From Tubulanus polymorphus (taxonomy: Eukaryota; Nemertea; Palaeonemertea; Tubulaniformes; Tubulanidae): 62,000 nt of DNA. This document shows, one piece after another, positions 11,789 to 22,856 of this stretch. Location: contig NC_134030.1 in assembly GCF_964204645.1 (NCBI RefSeq), positions 4,896,278-4,958,277 on the forward strand, read 5' to 3'. A program made the position numbers and the translations under genes. How positions within the stretch are numbered: position 1 is the stretch's first letter; each line of letters starts with the position of its first letter. The notes beneath the pieces were generated by a model. That model was not told the DNA's origin, did not search any database, and saw only the letters and a program-made list of their open reading frames with translations.

Positions 11789-13060
11789 TAAAACAGGCAT
11801 TATGTCACAACAATTCTCAAAGATTTGGAAACATAAATTCAATGGTTCAGCAGCGAATATTTTGCAGGCAACGTCGAAATTAAAACAATTTGAATAAATC
11901 GTTTAATTCCGATAGATTTACGCGACTTTCTGGGGGTAATTATCATTTTTTTGCGATGTCGATTTCAAACATGGCGGATAGTTTATGGCGCAATTTCAAC
12001 TGCAATTTAGGCATTTTATTAGTTATCAAACTGCGCATTTCGGAAATGTTGACATTTCAATAAATTGCGATTTTATCGCCGGTTTCTGTGATAATTGCAT
12101 GAATTTATTACTGAACGTCTACGTAACGTTTTTGCGAACGTGAAATTAGTTTGGTTAATGCGCGCTGTATGCGATAACACTTCTACATGATTCTGCTTAT
12201 TAATAAACAAACTCGATAGTTGCGCGCGTTTTAATAACCTAAAAATATACCTATGTCTTCGCGCGGAGAACCGTGGAAAGACATAATTAAACTAATATCA
12301 TCATCATTATCATCGTCGTGGCTGAACTGTTAGATGGATGCTCATAGATTTTCCAAGAACGCAAGATTTATTAACGGATCTTAAAAGTATTCAGTCTTAC
12401 GTAAGGCCGAATATTACTGGTGTATATGTATTTGAGATTTGTTATATGAATATTGGGTCAAATACCATTAGAAAGTGTTTGATGAACGATTTAACAGCGA
12501 ATCTATAAGAACAATTAAAAATAAGTGAGAGCATGTGGGTGGAGGACGTACTCATCTATTAATCAAGTAATTTACATTTACCTCTTCAGTAAATCATTTA
12601 CAGATGTCGAAGTTACGAATATAAGAGTGCTTGAAATTGTTTTTCTCATGTAATATTCTGAATCCACGACACAATATCCTAGTTCATTTGAGTCAATGAG
12701 GCGTAGGGTCTCATGATCGGTCTTAAGTTAAAATGAAGCAAAAATTTGGACAAATTAGGAACTCTTTATATATAGAAATAAAATACCTAATTCTGATTTT
12801 GGTCTATAATAGATATAGATGAAAGGTACTGTTTCGCACCTGGTAAGACTGAATGAAATTAATGACATGCGCGAAAATCAACAGTTTGAACGTCAATTCA
12901 AAATCTGAAAGCTATCAGAGATCAATAGATGACATGAATGTTCCATAGAGTCTCGGTTCAATCTATTCAATCTATTCGATGAAACCATGTATCCGGATTA
13001 GATAGAAATATTTATGCAGGTAAGCATAAGAGAAGTGGTTGTTAATGGAAGATTGGTGCC
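11789..13060. other. Non-coding stretch, patchy CpG
   Basis: 11930-12260 has CpG words (GCGCGC, TTGCGAACG) mixed with TAAT-rich sequence, the look of a possible regulatory block, but I can name no site with confidence. A very small ATG frame lies at 11971. 12260-13060 shows nothing recognisable. Confidence 0.35.
11971..12063 (+). CDS. Small ATG reading frame in good start context
   Basis: AACATGGCGG opens a 30-residue frame ending in TAA. The residues include a hydrophobic run (LGILLVIKL) at about 14-22. The start context is good, which is the only reason to list it. It has no donor-like site and no homologue that I recognise. It may be chance. Confidence 0.1.
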   Translation: MADSLWRNFNCNLGILLVIKLRISEMLTFQ

Positions 13061-13092
13061 GTACGCCGCCGCCGCCGTACGCCGCCGCCGCC
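13061..13092 (+). repeat. (GCC)n with duplicated GTAC block
   Basis: GTAC(GCC)4 is followed by GTAC(GCC)4, a 16-bp unit in tandem. An open frame runs through it (13039-13329) but shows only low-complexity Pro/Ala in the repeat. Confidence 0.8.
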
Positions 13093-14612
13093 TCCGGCCA
13101 CCGCACGGTTTATAGATCATTTATTCAGTGGTTGTTTAAGGGGAACTGCGTGAGGTCTGAATGCAGTCAACTGGAAACATGGCGGCAGTCTCCACTCCAT
13201 GAGGGGTTTATCAGCAAACAGCCGATTGAAAACATACGCAACCGAGGGAAAGTTCACCGGATAAATGTGAGAACTTCGATAAACGAACGAAGAAAAACAT
13301 GTTCAGAATGTCAATCGAATGAAATATAAAACCATTTTGTAATGTATATGAGTATATATGAGATTTGTAGACTTTTACAAAATTCATTGAAATTGTGAAG
13401 AATACGATAAACAACTGATAATCATTTAGTATTTTGTTTCAAGGTATCCTTGGGCCCGGGTTGTGATTCAAACGCATTCTTTAAGTCAAACGCATAAAAG
13501 AAATTTGAATATGAATAGTAAGATTATCCTAATGAACTACGTTGCATAACTGATTATTAATAATTAATAACAGTCATCTTCCCCTCTATCCGAGGGCCGC
13601 GCCAGTCGATATATTAATCGCCAGTAAATTAATTCATCTTTAGCATATCACGCGTTCAGCTCTCGAGACTCAACTGAGCTGTTCAGCAGAGCACCCGCAG
13701 CAACCCTGAACGCTTCCAGCTACTTCATTATGGATGAACACAATATTCACCTCTCTTTAGATTGGCAATGATGAAGTATAGGAATGCCGCCACCGCCGCA
13801 ACTATACGTACAGAAAGGCCACGACGTCTTAATTATTCGTTTCAATACAAAAAATAACCGGTTTCGAAAAAAATTCAAAACGTCAGAAACTGAATTCTCT
13901 TTCTAACTGATTCGCCGAGAGGTTATTGCTCATCAGCTCCCGATGAACGCAACTCAAAATTTTTTCGAAGAATCCAATTAGCGCAGATTTCATCAGTAAA
14001 GCCTTGCCACAGGTGTTCGCCTTCGCAAAAAAGTTTCGGGTATCCGTTAACTCGAACACAGTTTCTGGTATAGCTAATTCAATAGCAGAGTATTATTCTC
14101 TATACATAGAAAAATTCTTCAAAAAACTTTTAAAATATTCTACCGTTTTTAGTGTGCAGTTCAAGCAGGTTTGGCACCTTCTTTTCTGCACCAGTTTGCA
14201 GTTTATATACCTTTGTCAACAAAAATTGACGGCGATGGCCAAACATGACCATCGTTTAGCTTCAGAAATTGGTTTCAAATTATTTCATGCATATGTCTGC
14301 GTTAGGTTTACTAAACAACCAAAATTTCAAGAATTTTGTATACAACGCATTCTGCAGTCCACGTTGTTTACCTTGAAATCATTTGCTTTATGAATTGAAA
14401 TTGTACATGTCATGGATTTCAATGAATCGTTGAAATGACGAAAGGGCCAGGTCGTTGGAAGCATTGAGTATTTTCAAGTATAGACCTTACAGATCTTAAC
14501 TTATATCTGAAGTGTAGCGTAAAGCTTTTCTCTGTATGCATGTCCTGATAAGTATGTCACATTTCACTCAAAGGATATGACAACTAATCGTAAAAATATC
14601 ATCGTTATTAGA
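13093..14612. other. Non-coding stretch, nothing recognised
   Basis: A 129-codon plus-strand frame (14004-14393) begins near an acceptor-like TTGCCACAG, but shows no domain and is within chance length. Otherwise AT-rich sequence. Confidence 0.35.
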
Positions 14613-14864
14613 AGCTATCACGAGGAGATGATTTGGCCCGGATCAGGCCTGAATCGAATTTCGCCCATGCCTAATATAATTAGAGAGTGCGTTCACACGT
14701 AAACCACTCGCTCATACTGAATAATGCTGTGACAAAGCAAAGTGAGTCACTTCTGGAACCAGTTGCAATAATTTGACCCGTGCTTAAATCTAGCTCGGGG
14801 CATGAATAAGCACTGGTCCATTTGGCACCCATGGTTTGCCAAAAATGCTCGTGTGATAACAGCT
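14613..14864 (+). mobile_element. MITE family A, diverged copy (A3)
   Basis: It starts AGCTATCACGAGGAGATGAT and continues TTGGCCCGG. The family middle (GCGTTCACACGTAAACCACT) follows, then TCCATTTGGCACCC, ending CTCGTGTGATAACAGCT. The ends correspond to the AGCCGCGATCACACG terminus with substitutions. Confidence 0.75.
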
Positions 14865-15052
14865 ATAAACTCGCTAGTTTACGCTACTATAACACAAAGT
14901 TGATTTTCAGTAACAGCTACAGACAATCGGATTTTCAAAAAGAAAGGGTTAAACCAAACAGCTGCTGGTGTCCGTTCACAAATCCAATTCAAATACACTA
15001 ATTACAGTACTGTGCAGCACTTCATCAAAACGGTATTTTTCCCGAGCAGGAG

Positions 15053-15054
<2 letters not shown>

Positions 15055-15081
<27 letters not shown>
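15055..15081 (+). repeat. (CTG)9 microsatellite
   Basis: Nine perfect CTG units. The minus-strand frame through it gives a Ser run and is not a gene. Confidence 0.98.
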
Positions 15082-15084
<3 letters not shown>

Positions 15085-16576
15085 CCAGTGAGGAAAAATA
15101 CTGAATACGTATAATATGTGATGTACTGAAGGATAAGCAATAGCGGAATGAATTTACTCATCAGCACGATTCTAGTAAATACTCCCTGTAGTGGTAGGAT
15201 GATTGATATATATATCACTCTTCAGTGAAGCTTTAAAATATCAGAAAAAAGGGATTAAAAATCAGGATACGGACTTTGCTGGTACAACGAACAATAGCGA
15301 CCTACGCAACAAGTCAAACCTCAAAATCACCTGACACAAAGATTCACTATTTAGTCACGAAATCAGATATCTTAACATTTTTCAGCTGTAGGCTAGGATA
15401 TATGTATTAAGAATATAAACAAACATATGATGAAGTATGATTTCTCGAACTGCCCTAAAAAGCTCTGACATGAACCAGCTGGCCATAATGATTGACAGGT
15501 ACAATGTTTTATCACATTGTAAATTCAACACTATTAATTTGATGACCCTGATCTACATTGGCCTAGATTCCCTGTAGACTTTTCATTTCTACTTCAGTAA
15601 TATCTTAGTCATATGAGACACATTTGGCATCGAGTCCTGAAACCATCAGATCCTTCATATCATAGGGCATATACATAGAGTCCATTTATGTATATTTTAA
15701 ACAAACGAGACAATTTTAGAAATATTCTTACCAGAATTATCAACGATACACTTAATCCGAGGAATGCTTGAAATGGTGTGAATCAGTATAATCTAATCCA
15801 TATTCTAATCTATAAGTTAATCCAAAGTTCTAAACAGTGTTATCAGTCACATATATCCAAACAAACAAATGCTTCACCTGAGCCTATTCTAAGTATTCCT
15901 TATGACGACTAATTATCAGTACTGTCCCGTTATATCCAAACTCTCCTTTCAATTTATCCGAACGTTTTTGATTGAAATTCCTCAAGACATTATTCATATG
16001 TAAACATGTAGACACCAGTATACTGTAAGCAGCGCTGCTCTCACTACCAGCACTCTCTACTACTGACAGAGCTCTCACCTGCAGGCTGCTGCCGCGCTCA
16101 CAATAGCAACAAGCTACTAGCTCTTATCCACAGCAGCAACAGCCAGCCTCCTACCGATGAAAGGATGGAAGGATGATACAGCGTTTAATTAGCTATCAAA
16201 CCAATCAACCAACTTCTTCAAAGAATTAGTGACCTCCAGAAAATTTCACTAATTATTTTTCAGCAACCGCCCAATTTACATTGTCTTCAGGTTTTTCTGT
16301 ATTATCCAGCAGCCAACTCGGTAGATATCTGAACAAACATTCCGAAACGGAAACTGTTTCCGATGATATGAAGTCATTTACTATTCTGAATAAAGCCAAT
16401 TACAATTATGTTGGAATCTGCGCTGAAGTTTGACTCACTGGGTCCGGCTACCAACAAAACGATTGTCCCGAAACATTAGGACACAATTATCGCTGAATAG
16501 TGCCCGTTATGTGATGACATCATCGACTAGTACTTAGTAAAACCACGACCATCATTGAATATTCATTAAAGAGTGG

Positions 16577-16596
16577 GTCGTCGTCGTCGTCGTCGT
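16577..16596 (+). repeat. (GTC)n microsatellite
   Basis: Six GTC units plus GT, perfect. Confidence 0.95.
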
Positions 16597-17159
16597 TTGA
16601 ATATCAATATATCCACAATTTCTGAGCTTTCAGAAACAAGAAGCTATCTATATTTAGAACGGACGTGCCTTGGACTGAAAACAGATTGAACATAGTAATG
16701 ATCCTATGAATTTCTAATGGATTTTCATAAAATGACTGCAAATAGCTGGTAGCTGTTTGTGGCCTTTACTAAATACTTTGACTTCAATCATATTCACCAC
16801 AATTCACTGAAACAAACTTTTAAACAATTCACTAATGGTAAACATATCGACTGCCAGCGCCGAAGTTTTTAATGCTTAAGATTTTGTCAGTTTTCTCGGA
16901 AACCTATGCGGGATTTAATGAAAATCTAATCCAAACCACATTAAGAAATTTAATGCTTCAACGCAACGCTGTCATAAACACTGCGAATACTGTCGAGATA
17001 TCCCCTACCCCGGGGAGGCTTTCATTAAATGTCATTTTACGGGAGCTGCCTGGATTTCCTCGAGAGCCACTTAACTAATAACAGTAAGTTGTTCCGCGCT
17101 TTGATAACGTCTGGCTTTGTTGCAGATGGTTAAACATTAATGTCTCCATCAAAAATAAC

Positions 17160-17381
17160 TTTGGCCCGAGTCAAATTTCGTTCACACACAAGCCACTCAC
17201 TCGATACTAAAAAATGTTTAAACAAAGTGAAGTGAATCAGTTGCAATGATTTGACCTGTACTGAAAATTGACTCCGGTCTGGTCCGATGTCTCTGGTTGG
17301 GCCTAACAGGCCCATTTGGTACTTGTGCGAACAGTTGTTCCGGGCTCAATTTAGGCATGGGCCAAAAAAGTGATCGCGGCT
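17160..17381 (+). mobile_element. MITE family A, 5'-truncated copy (A4)
   Basis: The left terminus is missing. The family middle TTCACACACAAGCCACTCAC, then TCGATACTAAA, and the right half (AGGCCCATTTGG, GAACAGTTGTTCCGGGC) are present, ending GTGATCGCGGCT. The small frames at 17130-17484 on the minus strand derive from it. Confidence 0.75.
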
Positions 17382-20300
17382 TATTTCTAATTACGAATAG
17401 TCTTTGAACAGAGTGAATAGGACCAGGTCCGGGGGGGGGGGAGTACTGCTGCACTAACCCCGAAAAGCGACAAACAAATATCATAATGATTACGATATCC
17501 CGGATATGCCGCCGGTAATGCAGTGCAATGAATCAATTTTCTCACAAAAATCGTCGCAACTCGACCTCACAAAATAATTACAGCGAAGCAAATAGCAGCA
17601 CCAAAAAATACCGGCTAACGCATGCACGCGCGATGCGGGAATGCGTTGGCTATTAGTTGATAGCCGAGAAAAATTGAGCATATTTTTGTGCGGCGATTAG
17701 CGCGTACATGTATATATAGGCGCAACGGTTTTTCGGCTAACAGATTAACTACTATCAATTACGCTGCAATCAGCCGCGGTGCCGTTATACACAATCTCCA
17801 TAGCGCAATTAATAACGAGTACTTTATCAAATGAAGTCAGAACATTAGCAGCAGCAGCGACCGACCGAGCGACTGTCCGCGCTACGACACTTTTTGCCAC
17901 TCGTCGTAATTATATCGTCGTAATTATCTATGAGCGATAATTCCATCGATCTCGCGTTGAATCTGTTTTCATTTTTAACTTATCAGCGACAATTACAAAA
18001 CGGTCAACGTGATGATCGTACCGTTGAACGAGTTTGAGACGAATGATACCCACGTTTTGGGGTAGATTTAGAGAGGACGCACAGGGCGCTCGTCCACCTT
18101 TTTCGATTGAATGCTGTTGCGAAAAACATTAGGTATTAGATAAAACCAGAATTCATTTTTTGAAAATGATGATTTTAAATGTCATCTAAAAGCATCGATT
18201 TCGTGGCTAACCGCTTCATGGGTTCAAGCAGCAATAAATTTCTTTTTATCTCAAGCGCAATTTCAAATTTCCCAGATCCGTACCTGCCCTGTACCGCCAG
18301 GCAGTACTTTATTTTCTCGCTGTTCCGTAAAAAACCCAAATTTTTACATAAAGGTTACGCGAACCTAAATTACAATTGTACAATATTTACGATGAGAGCG
18401 TACTGAGGTAACAACTAAACTCATTAAACTGACAACAAAACAGGTTACACAGCTTATAGAGCTTGCTTTCGCGATCACGAATATGACGGATGATTTTTAA
18501 AAATGCCAGTTACGGATAAACAAAATAAAGGGCTCCAGTTTTTTGCACAGCAGTAAATGAACTACTACAGTTTCTTTGTTCGCGGTGTACTCTATAAATA
18601 CGGAGGTAGTTTCACAGTTTTATCGCCGCTGAAATGTGCAACTGAAAATAACGATGACAAGCATCCCGTCGACAGATGCAGCATCCGTCCAGGTGATGCT
18701 GATTTATTCGCTGTACCAGCATCGTCGGTCCGAGGTATCAGCACGGCGTCATCATCGACAACGTGCAGCGGATATGGATTTTTATCCGAAGATGGCCGAT
18801 AAAAATGCACTAAAACCAGATATACGAATGTTAACGACGTTTATTCCGGCCGCGAACATTGATTTCAGAAATAATCGAAGCTAATTAATTTCTTTTTCAG
18901 TACGGTTGCTTTTGATAAAAACACCATTAGAGTTTGAGGCCCAGTGCGTGAATAGAAAACGCCATCAACGCTGTAGCTTTTATCGACACAGATAGCCATA
19001 ATTCAGAATCAGATATAACCTTAGTAGACTCAGGGGTGCCGGCCAACCATCATATATCAGCCTGAAGATTTTGCAATTTTACTGCATATTAGGTCAAGAT
19101 CAGTACAGTAGATAAGAAGGCTATATCAAGTGGATTCTCAAAAGGTCACTTGGGTTGAACCCCCAATCCTCATTTGGTTCTGCCACTGGAATTTTCAAAA
19201 AACATCCCGTGGGAGGGCTCCCAGCTTCGAAATCTGTCTGTGGTCGGCGTCATTCCAGAAACTTTAAAAAAAATGATGAAGTCATCAAACATTCTTTGTA
19301 ACTGAAATCCTCTATTCCCGGGGATGATGATGATATGCTCTCACGAGCCTAACTGAATAAATAAGCATCGAAAATCAGAAATAACATCATTCGTTATCTC
19401 GTAGTCATCTTTGGCAATTTTGATATTTCTAGATATGAAATACATCGTTTGCCATCATATCCTGTGAGGTCGATCAATTCCACGAACAATGATTCCAGTT
19501 GTTCACCTATAAAAATATTTTCTCAGTATCGAAGAAAAACATTCATCAAAATCGGACAATACTCGATAATGAATAACACATGACCACGTTGACTGATCGG
19601 TTCTTTATGCGCGCAGGAGTTTTTTTCATCAAGAAATTCCGCTATGTTTGTGACCCCGGCTATGGTGATATTGATAGCAACGTAGGTAATATTATTCCTC
19701 GACGTTCGTCGGGGTTTCCAGTTGCAGGGCAGTGCTGTTGTTCACACCACTGTTCAATTATTCCCAGTTAGAAGAAAATATCAACTACATAGCTCAATTA
19801 CAGAATGAGGAGTTTACAACTGCAGAAATACATATGAAACACGTTACATTATTGACTATTGAGCTCTTGACTGCGCTGCTCCTCTGCCTTTATGCAAATG
19901 TAGATGAAATTGTACCTCAACATTCCTTGGACCATCGTTCAAAGATTCAAATTTTGGAAGAAAATACCAACTAAATAGCTAAAACAGGAGCCTCTGACTG
20001 CAGAAATGAATATATTACCATTATTACAAACGTCCAACAAAAAGAAGAATCTAAATCAGATCAAATAACAGACACGTTAGAGAAATTCAACCGGTTTCAA
20101 CTATCAAAACTCTTCCCTGCACTTTATCTTTGACATTGACTCGGCTTTTATACTTGTAATGTACCACCAGCGACTGTAGAATGGTAGCTAAATAGTTTCG
20201 ACAACAAATTTCTGTCAAAATTCCAAATTACGAGCGTTTTTCAGTGATTGAAATGATGTCTGCAACTCATCTCAGTGAATCAGTATTAGAACTGGATGAA

Positions 20301-20663
20301 TTTAAAACATCGACAGATAATAACTGTTAGAAGTACTGATGTTATCTTATCAACAAGTCTGAAATTGCATTACAATTTTCTCGGCTGGTCGTCGCGGGGA
20401 TAAAAGCTAATCGATGTTTTTAAAAACGAATTCAAATCAAATTCAATATCACTTTCGACAAGCACAACTGCGCGCACCGAGGCTATCGACACTCGTCAAA
20501 TGGAGTTGAGTGCTTTTTCTACGCGAGCAAAAATTGAGCTCACGGAGAAAACGATTTCAAGTTAATTCACTTTAGAAACAACATCTTTCCCAATAATGTC
20601 TCGAATCTCAGAAGTGGATAAGAATTGGATGGATACGATATCCGGGAGCTATCTATGTTTCTC
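17382..20663. other. Non-coding stretch, CpG-containing at 17.5-18.1 kb
   Basis: An 11-G run ends about 17441. 17500-18060 is CpG-rich for this window (GCGCGATGCGGG, CGACCGACCGAGCGACTG) and may be regulatory. 18100-20660 shows no repeat family and no convincing exon. Confidence 0.35.
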
Positions 20664-20669
20664 TTAAAA

Positions 20670-20957
20670 CCCTTTCAGTGTTGATAATTAATTCCCGATA
20701 GTGCTGGATTTGAAAATGTAAAAAAAAATTCCACCCCAGTATGTTGAATAACGGGCGCTATACCGTTTTAGTACATCTACACCGTGGTACGGTGCGATGT
20801 ATTGTTAGCAACTATATTTTACTATGTCTGTAAGGTGCTGCCATCTTTCAATAGAGATAAAAACTAATTACTAATATCAATACACTGCAATGCAGTGTAC
20901 TAGCAAAGTCAATCACTGTACTATACACCGCACTGTGGTGTAAATGCACTGAAAGGG
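20670..20957. mobile_element. piggyBac-like MITE
   Basis: The termini are CCCTTTCAGTG on the left and its exact reverse complement CACTGAAAGGG on the right. The right end is followed by TTAA, and on the left TTAA is found two bases away (TTAAAA). CCCTTT termini with TTAA target sites are the hallmark of piggyBac elements. The 288 bp have no coding capacity. A 19-bp palindrome lies inside (20881-20899, TACACTGCA-A-TGCAGTGTA). Confidence 0.65.
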
Positions 20958-20961
20958 TTAA

Positions 20962-22008
20962 AAACGTAATGCAGAGCAAATTTCATAATCCTTGTAAGAC
21001 TTGTATTTGTGGTAACGATTTTGTTAAAAAGAAACTCTGTAAGGCTAAGCCATACTACGCTGTTGTAAATGTATCTTTTCACAGACGAAGTTTTTATTAA
21101 AAAACGTTGTATAGATAGTGACTGGTAGTTATTCATAAAGGTGTATAAATGAGGGGAACCGCAGCGGGTTCACACCTGGAATACGCGAGAACGCTGTGAA
21201 AACAGTTCCATCTTTTCTTCACCGGAGCAGAATCTGAGAGATGTTAGATACAGTACAGCCCCATAGTGAAACTAGTAAATAAGGCGTAGCTGGTGCCGTG
21301 AAGGCTACATTGAGAAACAAAATATAGCACCTGAAATAAAACCGTTATAAAAAAAGTACATTCAGGAGTCAGGCCTATAGCATGGGGTCCCCTTCCGCAC
21401 AAATAAATTTATTTCCACTCGTTTTCAATTCAAAAGAAAATATTAAGCTGAAATGTATTACAATTAAAACTATTCACACAACATAATACTATATATTGAA
21501 TTGGTTCATTTACTTAGACCTTCGTTATATCAATCAGAATTCGTTCAGAGGCCTATCCGAGCATTGAATTTTCGAAATTCTTCTAGGACAGGTCCCTAGA
21601 CTCCCCATCAGTTCCAACCATGTTAAAAACAACCGCACCCTCATATCCCTCATGCTACAGGCCTGGGAATGATGAATCTTTAATCATGAACCACTTTAAA
21701 AGTAAACCTGCAATATAACTACTCTCTATGTTGTTAGCCGATCTAAAGTCCATTCATTGGTGCAAAGCAAAGGACCCGTTCAATCAGATCCAGCCAGATT
21801 GAGGTGGCTAGGAGAATGTTGAAGCCCTATTTAACCTCTTTTCAGGGGACTGCAATAAACACTCGAATTGATGGATTTCTCACTAAACGACACGTATTCA
21901 TAAAAAATTCATCGAAACACCGTCTAAAACTGAAATGAAATCTCTCTACACGAGAAAAAAAAGCATCGTCGTTTCAGTAACTTTAATTCCCACGAGACCG
22001 CTTTCTTT
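20962..22008. other. Non-coding stretch, nothing recognised
   Basis: AT-rich sequence without repeat-family matches or splice-flanked frames. Confidence 0.4.
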
Positions 22009-22110
22009 GTTGCCATGGCAATACGGCTCCTACACGCGCGCACGAGCCGAACACAATACTCGAGGTAAACCAGGACTCGCTCCTCGCCTGACGTCGCCGT
22101 GGTTACCAAC
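22009..22110. promoter_or_regulatory. Promoter-like cluster: X-box and CRE-like sites
   Basis: GTTGCCATGGCAAT (22009-22022) fits the RFX-factor X-box, an imperfect inverted repeat of GTTNCC. TGACGTCG (22089-22096) is a CRE/ATF-type site, and GGTTACCAAC (22101-22110) is another X-box-like half. The block is CpG-containing (CACGCGCGCACG). X-boxes are typical of cilium-gene promoters in animals. No gene can be attached: the sequence downstream on the plus strand runs into a CAT repeat. Confidence 0.3.
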
Positions 22111-22149
22111 AGTAACGAGAGAATAATAGCGTGTTTTTTTAATCCGCAG

Positions 22150-22150
<1 letters not shown>

Positions 22151-22222
<72 letters not shown>
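22151..22222 (+). repeat. (CAT)24 microsatellite
   Basis: 72 bp of perfect CAT units. Frames through it give poly-Ser on one strand and poly-Met on the other. They are repeat artefacts. Confidence 0.98.
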
Positions 22223-22517
22223 TGCTATGTGACGATGATTCCGACAGAAGAACACACCGATATCGCGCTCACGCCAAGACGGAAAAAACGGAAACTGGAA
22301 ATCAAATAAAGGGTGTGTACAAAACACGACACCCGGCGTTCGCAGCGTCGGACAAACCGGAAACTAAACCACGCACCGAGAAACAGAGAGTTCAACACAC
22401 TTCATCGATACCATCATCACACCATCACACACACAACACAACAATCATACTCAATCGGTGATTGTTTTCTGTACAAGTATAAATTCCCTCATCTCCTTGT
22501 CGGGCAGGAGTCGATTT

Positions 22518-22856
22518 AAGCCGCAATCACACGGAGACGATTTGGCCTGGGCCAAATTGGCATCGATCAGGCTCGGGTCAAATTTGGCCCGTGCCTAATT
22601 AAAGAGCGCGTTCACACGCAAACCACTCACTCGATACTAAACATTGCTTAAACAAAGCAAAGTGGATCATTTCCGGTGCTAATTGCAATTCAAACGCAAT
22701 CATTTGTCTGGTGCTAAAATTTGGCTCGGGCCTGGTACGACGTTTTTGGTCAGGCCAAATTTGGCTCGGGCCCATTTGGCACCCGTATGAACAGTTGTTC
22801 CAGGCCAAATTTGGCCCGTGCCAGATTTGGCAAAAATGCTCGTGTGATCGCGGCTT
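22518..22856 (+). mobile_element. MITE family A, best full-length copy (A1)
   Basis: Termini AGCCGCAATCACACGGAGAC and, inverted, AGCCGCGATCACACGAGC. It is directly flanked by TTA on both sides, matching the 3-bp TWA target duplication of PIF/Harbinger elements. The inside is built from repeated GGGCCAAATTTGGC-type words that are themselves inverted, with a distinct central block (GAGAGCGCGTTCACACG region, about 22603-22640). It has no coding capacity; frames at 22599-22978 are shadows of these words. Confidence 0.85.

Larger units (their letters stand above)
14865..17159. other. Non-coding stretch with two trinucleotide runs
   Basis: It holds (CTG)9 at 15055 and a GTC run at 16577. 16080-16150 is richer in GCTGC and CAGCAGCAAC words. 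No repeat family or gene is recognised. Confidence 0.4.

Noticed and set aside
11453-11842. Pro/Leu/Ser and Arg/Glu/Gly frames on opposite strands
   Set aside because: Both are translations of a low-complexity purine tract.
13178-13195. ATGGCGGCAG start with a good context
   Set aside because: The frame stops after seven codons and no donor site lies within it.
14004-14393. 129-codon plus-strand frame after an acceptor-like site
   Set aside because: Chance-length frame, composition follows the surrounding AT-rich DNA, no recognisable motif.
22099-22461. 120-codon frame with a poly-Ser run
   Set aside because: The frame is carried by the CAT repeat; the rest shows no domain.
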